This document shows positions 1 to 7,857 of a stretch of DNA of 61,229 nt, piece after piece. A program made the position numbers and the translations under genes. Position 1 is the stretch's first letter. Every line of letters begins with the position of its first letter. Below the pieces are notes generated by a model. That model saw only the letters and a program-made list of their open reading frames with translations. It made no database searches and was not told where the DNA came from. Source of the stretch: Halobacteriales archaeon (GTDB taxonomy: Archaea > Halobacteriota > Halobacteria > Halorutilales > JAHENH01); the NCBI GenBank assembly GCA_018609935.1, contig JAHENH010000082.1:1-61229 (forward strand). Reading direction: 5' to 3'.

Positions 1-288
1 ACCAGCCTTCAAAGCCCCAAACCAAGCAAACACATGATCCTCACAATTAGGCAACATCATAGTCACAACATCACCCTTCTCAACACCAATACCAATTAAC
101 GCATTAGCAAACTCATTCGCCTTCCGATTTACTTCACTAAATGTGTAGAGTTTGTTGTCTTCAAATTGGAAAAAGTCCTCGTCACCATTTTTGTTGGCTT
201 GTTCTTCTAGGACTTTCGGTAGTACCCACCCACCCATCTCTTTTTCTAGTTCTCGATAATCTATATCCCAATAGCTCTCCTCAACCAT
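1..288 (-). CDS. AMP-dependent acyl-CoA synthetase, N-terminal part (runs off window)
   Basis: The minus strand encodes 96 residues from an ATG at 286-288 to the window edge with no stop. The N-terminus (MVEESYWDIDYRELEKEMGG) followed by DFFQFEDNKLYTFSEVNRKA and GIGVEKGDVVTMMLPNCED matches the first domain of ANL-family acyl/acetyl-CoA synthetases, where the T(F/Y)xE(L/V)xxxxNxxAN motif opens the fold. Such enzymes activate a carboxylic acid with ATP and CoA in the cytoplasm. The AMP-binding and catalytic motifs lie outside the window, so substrate class cannot be judged. The acyl-CoA genes at 4.5-9 kb are plausible partners, which is inference. Confidence 0.85.
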   Translation of the reverse strand, partial: MVEESYWDIDYRELEKEMGGWVLPKVLEEQANKNGDEDFFQFEDNKLYTFSEVNRKANEFANALIGIGVEKGDVVTMMLPNCEDHVFAWFGALKAG

Positions 289-635
289 GAAGAAACTTCC
301 ATCAACTTTCCTAAAAAATCTTTCGTTATATACACTATTTCATAGAATATAGAGATTAAAATACCTATTATTATTTCTTAAATTTAAATTATTATTTAGT
401 AATATATATTAAATTCCTTATTTTTTCTAAAATAAATTAATATATTTACAGGTGAAAATATATAAGATAATGAGAGGATTCCATGTAAAGTACCTCGGGA
501 TCAACCCTCGACGCACTCACCCTGTTCTGCCTGTAGAAAAATCTATTATATTTTTCAACTATTTAGTCTATGCTTATCTAGTAAGAAGTCTAAAAATATA
601 TCTATTAGAAGATTCTTATTTTATTCGAGAGGAAG
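289..635. other. Intergenic region with possible IS200/IS605 end relic
   Basis: This is an AT-rich spacer between a divergent gene start and the end of the VWA gene. Positions about 476-540 are distinctly more GC-rich and contain a CTCGGGATCAACCCTCG-like stem followed by CACTCACCC. The order of short words (TCAA, CCC, CGA, CACT) resembles the TnpB-type end relic near 53915. The 76-codon ORF over this stretch starts with GTG and looks non-coding to me. The relic call is weak. Confidence 0.3.
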
Positions 636-2618
636 TTATGCTACTTCTAGTTGTCTTTTGTATACTTCAATTAGGTTTTTAGCTAGGTCGTCCATGTCGG
701 ACCTTATATATCCTTTTTTTCCGAATATCTTTTTCATATATGTGTTGTCTACTTCGCTTACTCCTAGACCTATTACTTTTATTCCTTTTTGTCTTGTTTT
801 TTTTGCTTCTTTTCTTGCGTCTTCTATTGGGCCTTTTGATTCTAGTCCTATGTTTGCTTTTCCGTCTGTGACTACTATCATTGTTTTTTCTCTTGCTGGT
901 TCTTTATCTATTAGTTCTCTTACATCATTTATTCCGTGCGCAGTTGGTGTTTTACCACTGGTTTTGATGTTATCTAGTATGTCCCAGTTAAAGTTTTCTC
1001 CTGGAGCCGTAATTAGGGGTGTTATTATTCCGTTTGTAACTATTGTTGGAGTTGTGGGTGCACTTATTTTTTTAAATCCGGAGGCTACTATTTTATCTCC
1101 GATAACTTCTGTTGCTTTTACTATTGATGTTATTCCTATTTTAGCTTCTAGTTCATTCATACTTCCTGATAGATCTAACGCTATACCTATTGCTCTATCC
1201 CCTATCTCTGCTCTTTGTCTTTTTAGGTAGAGTTTATCTTCACCGTAATCTCCAGATAGGTGTCTAACTGTTGCATCTAGGTTTAGTTTTTTCCCTTCTC
1301 TTGCTTGTACGTCTATGTCTCTTGTTTTAAATTCTCTAAATGCTTCTTCAATTTCTTTATCAAGCCCTCTTTTTTCCATTTCATCTTTTATTTTTTCTTT
1401 TCCAAAATGGGTTGATTCAGATCTTTCGTCTCGTCTCTTTTTTCTTCTCTCTATATTCTGTTTTTTTTCTTTTTCTTTTCTTTCTATTTGCTCATAGCGG
1501 CCCTCGAAAAATTCCCTGTCTATCTGTTCTTCCTCTTCTACTCCATACCATTCTTTACTTCCTTGTTCGTTCATCTCTTCCATCTCTGAAAGTTCTCCTT
1601 CAAGTAGTTCACCTTCTAGTCCTTTAGATCCTAATGGATCTTCTAGATCTGGCATTTCAGCTTCAACTCCTTCTGAATTATTACCAGCTCCCTTTTGTGC
1701 TTCCGTTTCTAGGTCTTCTTCAAATTCAAAATCTTGCTCTGAAAGTTCTTTTTCTATATCCGCTTCCCCGGGATTATCTGGTATATCTCCTTTAGGTGGG
1801 GTTCCATCTCCTTTGTCATTCCAGTCTATATCTTCTTGGTCAAGTTGTTCAGGATCCGTCTGTTGTTGGTTATCCTTATTATTTTCTCCATTTTTTTGGT
1901 TTTGTGTCTGTTCTTGGTCTATACTAGGTATATCATGGTCTAATGGATTCTCCCATTCGTTTAGAAGATTATCTTCGTCTACTATTTTGGAATGTTTTTC
2001 GAATAAATCATAGACATCAGATATTATTTTTAATCTGTTTTTCGGATTTCTTTCTTTTCTTGCTTTTTTAAGTAATGGTCTAATCGTAGATAGGAAGCTA
2101 CGAACTTCTTCGTCTGCCTGTTCTATCCCTTTCGCGTACCCAGCATATGATATTTGTGCTAGTCCTTCTAGAAGCGCATTATTCCTTTCCAGTTCATCTA
2201 TTTTAGGTCTTTTTTGGTTATTTTCCATCATACTATCAACAACAAATGATCTAGCTACTCTTAATCCTGGAAAACGTGAAAGTCTACTATGGTCTATATA
2301 ACAGTTTTCTATTATTTTTGTTATTGTTACAGCAGCCTGAGGTAGATTTTTTTGTTTTGCAAATTCATGTTTTTTTGAATAGTTTTCTCCTTCTCTTATA
2401 TGCTCCACTTCATATGATAGTGAATCAACTATAGCCATAAGTTCTTCTGGCTTTTCTAGTTCTTTACCTAGATATTCTTCCATGTTTGTTGATATTGTTA
2501 CTTTTTTGTCATCTACTGTTTCTGTTTCGTTTGTAAGTTCTACCTCCATTCTGTCTCCTTCATTATATACTAAAGACAGTTCTTCCAGGAGTTCTTTTAA
2601 TGAATCTGTTTTACGCAT
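636..2618 (-). CDS. VWA-domain protein, CoxE/CobT-like, with long acidic middle
   Basis: This 660-residue cytoplasmic protein has a helical N-terminal part (about 1-225), a very acidic low-complexity middle (about 225-375), a charged KEKE-type stretch (about 375-430), and a C-terminal von Willebrand factor A domain. The MIDAS motif is visible as DLSGSMNE near residue 480, followed by a threonine in GKTPTAHG and an aspartate in VVTDGKAN near 585. There is no signal peptide. It starts 20 bp after the upstream MoxR-type ATPase, a classic two-gene unit in which the AAA+ ATPase remodels or inserts metal into a client with the VWA protein. Which client is not visible. Cobalt-chelatase CobT is the closest architectural parallel but no CobN is in the window. 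Confidence 0.85.
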   Translation of the reverse strand: MRKTDSLKELLEELSLVYNEGDRMEVELTNETETVDDKKVTISTNMEEYLGKELEKPEELMAIVDSLSYEVEHIREGENYSKKHEFAKQKNLPQAAVTITKIIENCYIDHSRLSRFPGLRVARSFVVDSMMENNQKRPKIDELERNNALLEGLAQISYAGYAKGIEQADEEVRSFLSTIRPLLKKARKERNPKNRLKIISDVYDLFEKHSKIVDEDNLLNEWENPLDHDIPSIDQEQTQNQKNGENNKDNQQQTDPEQLDQEDIDWNDKGDGTPPKGDIPDNPGEADIEKELSEQDFEFEEDLETEAQKGAGNNSEGVEAEMPDLEDPLGSKGLEGELLEGELSEMEEMNEQGSKEWYGVEEEEQIDREFFEGRYEQIERKEKEKKQNIERRKKRRDERSESTHFGKEKIKDEMEKRGLDKEIEEAFREFKTRDIDVQAREGKKLNLDATVRHLSGDYGEDKLYLKRQRAEIGDRAIGIALDLSGSMNELEAKIGITSIVKATEVIGDKIVASGFKKISAPTTPTIVTNGIITPLITAPGENFNWDILDNIKTSGKTPTAHGINDVRELIDKEPAREKTMIVVTDGKANIGLESKGPIEDARKEAKKTRQKGIKVIGLGVSEVDNTYMKKIFGKKGYIRSDMDDLAKNLIEVYKRQLEVA

Positions 2619-2638
2619 TTTTTAAAGAAATATATTTT

Positions 2639-3649
2639 TTATTCTTCAGTTAGCCATTCTTCAAATTCTTTTTCCTCTGTAGGTGCTCCATTAAGATAAG
2701 ATTTAATGGCTTCTTTAACTACTTCTTCGGCATTTCCCTCATAGAATGGTTTAACTACTGAGCTTGTAGAAGCTGTTACAACAGAGTTTTCTATCCCTTT
2801 TTTAGAAAAAGAACGAGCTGTTTTAGCCCATTCTATTAAAGATCCTGTAGATATCCCCTGTTCTACAGGACTTTCTATATCTTCAGCTAGTTTACGTACA
2901 TCGTTTGCCGTTCTAACCATTAATACAGATAATTTTTCAGGTATATCTGCTCTATTGATCAATAATTCTACTTCTTTTTCTGGGTCGTTTTCACCCAGAT
3001 ATGTTGTATTCCATCTGTTACCTAATCTTCTCTTTTCTGCTTCATCAAGTTCTTCTGTAAAATGTCCACGCCCCTCGTTCATGGTTGCGAAACTAATCAA
3101 ATCTAAACTTTTTCCCTCTATTACTTCCCCACCTCTTGCATCAAGTTCAACTCTGCATCTATGATCAAGAGCACTATATAATACCGATTTAGCCTCTGGT
3201 CTAGCTCTGTTTACCTCATCTAGTAATAATACTGTAGGTCTTTGTTGAGAACATAATAATGCCTTAGTTAAAGGACCATCCTGCCATACAGTTTCACCTC
3301 TAACAATTATAGGCCTACCTAATAATGAAGATTCATCCAATGACCATTTACACTGTATTACAAACATTGGCATGTTGTATTTTTGGGCTATATACATTGC
3401 TAGATGAGTTTTGCCACTACCTGACGGTCCTCCTAAGAGAAATCTAGGAAGTTTTCCTGTTTTTTCCCTAGTTTCGACTAGGGCTTCTATTTCTTTTAGT
3501 TCATTCTGTGTTGAATAAAATTCTGGAATATCCTCAGGGATATATACTTGCCAATCATAATCCCTATGAGTTTTCATTTCTATTTTTTCGTTGCCTTCAG
3601 AAGATTTAATTTTTCCCTCTCCAGCCAAGTTAGGCATTCCTTCAGTCAT
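2639..3649 (-). CDS. MoxR/CbbQ-type AAA+ ATPase
   Basis: This 336-residue ATPase shows Walker A GGPSGSGKTH near residues 70-78, Walker B VLLLDEVNR near 143, sensor 1 in FATMNEGRG and an arginine-rich stretch (AEKRRLGNRW) in the position of the sensor/arginine-finger region. This is the layout of the MoxR/CbbQ/GvpN group. Members act as hexameric chaperones that activate metalloenzymes, usually with a VWA partner, and the VWA gene follows 20 bp downstream. The first 30 residues are variable and hydrophilic. The start is the first ATG after an AT-rich promoter-like gap. The client enzyme is unknown. Confidence 0.88.
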   Translation of the reverse strand: MTEGMPNLAGEGKIKSSEGNEKIEMKTHRDYDWQVYIPEDIPEFYSTQNELKEIEALVETREKTGKLPRFLLGGPSGSGKTHLAMYIAQKYNMPMFVIQCKWSLDESSLLGRPIIVRGETVWQDGPLTKALLCSQQRPTVLLLDEVNRARPEAKSVLYSALDHRCRVELDARGGEVIEGKSLDLISFATMNEGRGHFTEELDEAEKRRLGNRWNTTYLGENDPEKEVELLINRADIPEKLSVLMVRTANDVRKLAEDIESPVEQGISTGSLIEWAKTARSFSKKGIENSVVTASTSSVVKPFYEGNAEEVVKEAIKSYLNGAPTEEKEFEEWLTEE

Positions 3650-3862
3650 TCAATTTTTTTTGTAATATTTATTTATTTTTTAATTTTTATTTATTCAATA
3701 CTCTATTTTTTGCTATTGTATTTTTGATTATGAAACAAATAGCCATAAAGCTTTCGACGGGTATTCCTTTTATGTATATGGAATTAACACTAATATTTAG
3801 TTTTTAACAAACATATATTTTTACCCCAAATATTTAATATAATAACTATTTACCTTAATGAT

Positions 3863-4267
3863 ATGGATAAAGAAGCAGAACAAAAGAAAAATATAGCGTT
3901 AGAATATCTTCGACGTCTAGACCAGGGAAAAGATTTCTTTGATTTATTTTCAGATGATGCAGAAGTATGGGCACCATACGATACACCTGATGGAAAACGT
4001 AGTAAAGCTGTAGGAAAAGAAGAATACAAAGAGTTATTTGCTACTTTAGCTGAAATGGTAGAAGAAATCGAACATAATCATGCGTATTTCAATACAACAG
4101 TAGATGGCGATAAGGTAATAATAGAAGGTACTAGTAAAGGTAAATTAGCTTCGGATAAATGGGCTGAAAGATGGGAAGAAAGCAGGTTTGTAGATATATT
4201 TGAGATTAGAAATAATGAAATAAAGAGATTATACATATATTTGGATCCAGACTACAGCTCATATTAA
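3863..4267 (+). CDS. SnoaL/NTF2-like small protein
   Basis: This 134-residue single-domain protein has the order of a SnoaL-like cystatin-fold domain. An N-terminal helix (YLRRLDQGKDFFDLFSDDAE) leads into a first strand with VWAPYDTP, then a YKELFATLAEMV helix, then strands ending in VDIFEIRNNEIKRLYIYLDP. This fold forms a cone-shaped pocket and is used in isomerases, epoxide hydrolases and small-ligand binding proteins. Catalytic residues cannot be assigned by eye. It is monocistronic on the plus strand between minus-strand operons. An AT-rich, TATA-like stretch lies just upstream. Confidence 0.7.
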   Translation: MDKEAEQKKNIALEYLRRLDQGKDFFDLFSDDAEVWAPYDTPDGKRSKAVGKEEYKELFATLAEMVEEIEHNHAYFNTTVDGDKVIIEGTSKGKLASDKWAERWEESRFVDIFEIRNNEIKRLYIYLDPDYSSY

Positions 4268-4478
4268 CTAAACAAATATATTTTCTAGTTATATCTTTTT
4301 TATATTTTTAGACCTGTTATACTTCAAAATAATTCTATATATTTTTTTATAATATTAAGATGATCTATTCTATATTATAGTTTTTATGACAGAGTTAGGG
4401 ATAGATTTTTAAATTAGATTTTAATTTGTTAAAAGAAAATTAATTATTTAGTAAGATTTAAAAAATTTTTATTTATAA

Positions 4479-4880
4479 CTAGCTAGTTGGTTCGAATTTA
4501 GGTAAGGCGAGGTCATCATTTATGTCTTCGAAGGTAACTTCTACAGACATTCCTATTTCTACATCTTCTGGATCTATAGATACTATGTTTGTTAAAACTC
4601 TTGCTCCTTCTTTTAGATCAACAGATGCTACAGTATATGGAACATCATCTTCGAATCCCTCTGGTGCATTTTCAGTTATTGTGTATGAATATATTTCTCC
4701 TTCACCACTTACTTCTTTCCATTCCAGGTCATAGTTCATACAGTTTATACATACTCCTCGTGGATAGTATGTATATGTGTCACATTCGTTACAATATTGT
4801 AGCACCAACTTATGCTCGTTTGTTGCCTCCCAAAATTCTTCGGTTAGACTTGTAGGTTCAGGTATTGGTTTTTCAGACAT
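4479..4880 (-). CDS. DUF35 zinc-ribbon/OB-fold protein, partner of thiolase-like enzyme
   Basis: This 133-residue protein has a complete rubredoxin-like zinc ribbon (C30-x2-C33, C44-x2-C47) followed by an OB-fold (EVSGEGEIYSYT then VDLKEGARVLTNIV). That is the standard DUF35 arrangement. DUF35 proteins bind CoA and bridge acyl-CoA enzymes: in methanogens they join thiolase and HMG-CoA synthase, and in actinobacteria the DUF35 part of ChsH2 is required by the aldolase Ltp2. The gene begins 2 bp after the thiolase-like gene, so the two are co-translated partners. Its active partner is most likely that neighbour. Confidence 0.9.
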   Translation of the reverse strand: MSEKPIPEPTSLTEEFWEATNEHKLVLQYCNECDTYTYYPRGVCINCMNYDLEWKEVSGEGEIYSYTITENAPEGFEDDVPYTVASVDLKEGARVLTNIVSIDPEDVEIGMSVEVTFEDINDDLALPKFEPTS

Positions 4881-4882
4881 TT

Positions 4883-6040
4883 TTATACCTCTAGTATAGA
4901 TGTTATATTAGAATGCCAATTTCTTGCCATAAGGACTACTCCTATCCCAGTTATTAAAGCGTTTTCTACATTGTCTACTTGTCTTTTTCCTGCTTCCCCT
5001 CTAAGTTGTCGTAGGCTTTCAACTAGGTTTATCATACCACTAGACAGTCCTGGTTGTCCTGTAGATAGTTGTCCACCCCCTGTATTTAAAGGTAGGTCTC
5101 CGTTTATTGAGAAATCTGTTTCATCGATATATTCTGCTAGGTTTTCCCTTGTGGTGAAACCGTTATCGGCTAGTTGTAGTGCTACTGCTGATGTAAAGTC
5201 GTCATAGGGTTGGAATGAATCTATATCTTCAGGAGTTAATCCTGCCTCATTATATGCTTGTTTTGATGTTTTTTGAAAACCAGATTTTGTTACATCTGGT
5301 GTTGGATCGGATCCATTATGGTTGTGGTATTCTCCTGATCCTGAAAGATAAACAGGTGTGTCTGTTATGGTTTCAGCGTTTTCACCTGTTGTAACTATTA
5401 CAGCTGCTCCACCATCGCAGAACATTACACTATCAAGTAGTTTTACAGGATCTGAAACCATTGTGCTGTTTAGATAATCATCCATTTCCATGTCATCTGT
5501 CAATAGGGCTTTTGAGTTCATTTGGGCGTGTTTTCTTTGTGTCATTGCTAATTTCCCAAGGTGTTCATCAGTTATTCCAAGTTCTTCATCTATCTTATTT
5601 TGGAATAGTCCAAAAAGACCTGGTGGACCTTGAGGACCATACGGTTCTTCAAATTGATTTCTGTATCCTTTATATTCTGTGTTCCATTGTGTAGTTGGTG
5701 CGTCAGCACCCAATACCATAACTGTTTCAGCTCGTCCTGATTTTATAGCTTCTGCAGCTCTAAGTACTCCTCCTAGAGCTGAAGCCCCACCTATATCTAT
5801 CTGTGTAAGCCATTCTGGAGATAATGCTATTGATTCATTAACTCTTGGAGACCAGAACGGTTCATTTGCTCCTGAGAATGAACAGAGTACTGCTAGTCCA
5901 TCAATATCCTCTTTTTCTATTCCTGTTTCCTCTACGACCCCTGAAGCAGCTTCTCCTGCTATTTCATATACATCTCTCCCACTTCTCCTCTCTAGTTCGG
6001 TTTCATAATAACCAGCTATTGCTATTTCTTCATCTGCCAT
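4883..6040 (-). CDS. Thiolase-fold acyl-CoA enzyme lacking the nucleophilic cysteine
   Basis: This 385-residue protein has the two-half thiolase fold. Where canonical thiolases carry the nucleophilic Cys (about residue 85-90) this protein reads IDIGGASALGG. The GHPxG histidine motif is TGQPG near residue 330, inside NTGGGQLSTGQPG, and the C-terminal CxG loop reads ALITGIGVV. NTxGGxLS followed by an RQLRG segment is typical of the non-thiolytic Ltp/SCP2-type branch, which works with a DUF35 partner. In that branch Ltp2 performs retro-aldol cleavage of a beta-hydroxyacyl-CoA. A thiolase annotation by homology would therefore be misleading. The DUF35 gene follows 2 bp downstream and enoyl-CoA hydratase lies 83 bp upstream. 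The exact reaction is inferred. Confidence 0.85.
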   Translation of the reverse strand: MADEEIAIAGYYETELERRSGRDVYEIAGEAASGVVEETGIEKEDIDGLAVLCSFSGANEPFWSPRVNESIALSPEWLTQIDIGGASALGGVLRAAEAIKSGRAETVMVLGADAPTTQWNTEYKGYRNQFEEPYGPQGPPGLFGLFQNKIDEELGITDEHLGKLAMTQRKHAQMNSKALLTDDMEMDDYLNSTMVSDPVKLLDSVMFCDGGAAVIVTTGENAETITDTPVYLSGSGEYHNHNGSDPTPDVTKSGFQKTSKQAYNEAGLTPEDIDSFQPYDDFTSAVALQLADNGFTTRENLAEYIDETDFSINGDLPLNTGGGQLSTGQPGLSSGMINLVESLRQLRGEAGKRQVDNVENALITGIGVVLMARNWHSNITSILEV

Positions 6041-6123
6041 TTTGTCTCTCTATATTATTTTTCCCTGTTATTGAGAGTTCGGAAATCTTTCTATTTTTAT
6101 TTTTTTTTCTGATTTTGTACATC

Positions 6124-6921
6124 TTATTTACCTTTAAAGTCAGGTTCTCTGTCTTCTCTAAATGCTGAAAGTCCTTCTTCTCTATCTTCAGTGAAATATT
6201 GTAGGAAGCTTAGGTCATCTTCATATTCTAGTGCTTTCTCTATGCTTATGTCTTCTCCCCTATCTATTGCAAGTTTCGATGACATTACGCTTATTGGTGC
6301 ATTATTTGCTATTTGCTCTGCTAGTGATGTAGCTTCATCTATTAGTTCATCTGTGGCTACAAGCTTGTTTATTAGTCCATATTCACTCATTTCTTCTGCA
6401 CTATATCGGTTTCCTGTGAATATCATTTCTTTTGCCTTTCTTTTCGGTATAGATCTTGGTAATCTCTGGGTACCTCCTGCACCGGGGACTCCACCTAGAC
6501 CTGCTTCAGGAAATCCGAACTGCGCATCTTCAGATGCTACTATTAAGTCACATGCAAGTGCTAGTTCAAATCCTCCTCCTAGTGCGTATCCGTTGACTGC
6601 TGCTATTGTTGGTGTAAGTGTTTTTTCTACTTCTCTATCTATCTGGTATACTTCAAGTGTTCTTTTTCTCCTTCGCTGGAATTCAAATTCTTCTTCCATT
6701 AATTCTTCGAATTCTCCTACATCTATTCCTGCTGAGAACCCTTTTCCTTCTCCAGTGAATATCAATGCCCTAAGGTCATAGTCCTTGTTTACTTCATTTA
6801 TAACATCTAAAACTTCCTGGGCTGTAGTGTTTCGAATTGTGTTAGCCTTATCTGGTCTATCTATGGTAATTATTCCTATATCCCCACGTTCCTCAAATTG
6901 TATATCTTCGTAATCTGCCAT
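6124..6921 (-). CDS. Enoyl-CoA hydratase/isomerase family protein
   Basis: This 265-residue crotonase-fold protein has SAGIDVGEF (oxyanion-hole region), NGYALGGGFELALACD with the first catalytic Glu, and FPEAGLGGVPGAGGTQRLPR with the second catalytic Glu, so hydratase activity is plausible. The C-terminal helices end in FREDREPDFKGK, as usual for short-chain enoyl-CoA hydratases. It hydrates trans-2-enoyl-CoA to 3-hydroxyacyl-CoA. It is first in an apparent unit with the thiolase-like and DUF35 genes, with an 83 bp gap. The product is the expected substrate class for a retro-aldolase or for a dehydrogenase; no 3-hydroxyacyl-CoA dehydrogenase is visible in the window. Confidence 0.92.
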   Translation of the reverse strand: MADYEDIQFEERGDIGIITIDRPDKANTIRNTTAQEVLDVINEVNKDYDLRALIFTGEGKGFSAGIDVGEFEELMEEEFEFQRRRKRTLEVYQIDREVEKTLTPTIAAVNGYALGGGFELALACDLIVASEDAQFGFPEAGLGGVPGAGGTQRLPRSIPKRKAKEMIFTGNRYSAEEMSEYGLINKLVATDELIDEATSLAEQIANNAPISVMSSKLAIDRGEDISIEKALEYEDDLSFLQYFTEDREEGLSAFREDREPDFKGK

Positions 6922-7118
6922 AACTAATATTTTGTCCGAATTCTAACCTTTAAGTCTTTAAGTTTCTATTCTTATAACTATAAAATAAAATATTCTATAA
7001 AATATCTTAAAGTTTTATATTAGATTTTCTAATAATATATAGTATAATAAAAAATATACAATAAATTTATATTGTATATTTAAAAATTATAAATATTTAG
7101 AACTAAATATCTTATTTT

Positions 7119-7532
7119 TTATACAAATCCAACTCTTTGAGCGAAATCTACATATCCTTTTTCGGCCAATGTTTCTTCATCTGCGTATGGCTCTAATGTA
7201 ATGTCTTCGTTGCTAACCATTTCTTCATATATGTCTAGTAGTTCTTCTTCTGAGTCGGCTTTCTCAAATTCATCAACAACATTTTCATCATTATAATGAA
7301 GTTTAAAGTCTGCTGGAAGATCATCTGGTGCTTCACCTACTTTCGCATCCCAATCCCCAAGATCTTCTCTCATAAATGTAACAGTATCTAGATCCCCATG
7401 CACATCTCTATGTTGGTCTACCTCAAAACATGCATCTGGACCCCATTGATCTAAAATTCCAGCTCCAGGACCCGCTCCCCAAACATCTACAATTCTTTCA
7501 ATTAATTCTTCCTCGTCTGATACAGGAGACAT
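7119..7532 (-). CDS. Acidic protein of unknown function (137 aa)
   Basis: I do not recognise this protein. It is strongly acidic, starts with an amphipathic helix (EEELIERIVDVWGAGPGAG), has an unusual WGAGPGAGILDQWGPD stretch with two tryptophans flanking glycines, one cysteine (DACFEVDQH) and a predicted helical region (EELLDIYEEMVS). It has no signal peptide and no membrane segment. It stands alone between AT-rich gaps, with a TnpB-type relic on its upstream side. The amino-acid use is consistent with a real halophile-type gene rather than chance. Confidence 0.7.
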   Translation of the reverse strand: MSPVSDEEELIERIVDVWGAGPGAGILDQWGPDACFEVDQHRDVHGDLDTVTFMREDLGDWDAKVGEAPDDLPADFKLHYNDENVVDEFEKADSEEELLDIYEEMVSNEDITLEPYADEETLAEKGYVDFAQRVGFV

Positions 7533-7611
7533 AACACTTAAGTTTTTACAATCAGTTCAATATAAGAGTTTTGTTATAAAGAATAATAAAATATTTAATT
7601 ATTTTACCAAA

Positions 7612-7740
7612 TTAGTGACATCCTCCCCAACCTAAAGGACAGTGGTTTCCTTTCACATCCACTCAACTTAGAGAGATAGATTCCACAGAGGTCTTGGTTT
7701 CCGATTACTGCTCACGTACAAATCCAAAAAACTGGTCTAT
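7612..7740 (-). mobile_element. Decayed IS200/IS605-type right-end relic
   Basis: The plus strand reads GACATCCTCCCCAACCTAAA then GGACAGTGG and TTTCCTTTCACATCC. This is the recognisable but degenerate 3' end of IS1341/TnpB elements, usually seen as CCTCCCCNCCCTAAAGGNCGGGG. On the minus strand the last codons (CERKPLSFRLGRM) resemble the tail that follows the TnpB zinc finger. No transposase domain remains. In intact elements this end also encodes the 3' part of the omega-RNA. Confidence 0.6.
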
Positions 7741-7857
7741 ATAAACATATACCTTCTAAATAAAAGTTTCTTAATCAAGAAAAAAGAATAAAAATTAATT
7801 GGAAAATCAATTTTCTGTAACTTTAAAATTAAGATAAGGGAGAAGTAATTATTTATT

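Noticed and set aside
452..682. 76-aa ORF starting with GTG before the VWA gene
   Set aside because: It runs over a possible IS end and into the convergent gene; no domain or codon pattern supports it.
658..1230. 190-aa plus-strand ORF
   Set aside because: It lies wholly inside the VWA gene on the opposite strand; its hydrophobic Ser/Phe/Ile-rich sequence is the usual mirror of an acidic gene.
5034..5270. Reading the DUF35-thiolase pair as part of the methanogen-type HMG-CoA synthase complex
   Set aside because: The HMG-CoA synthase here is the long 444-residue type 12 kb away and the thiolase-like protein lacks the nucleophile, so the complex is unlikely.
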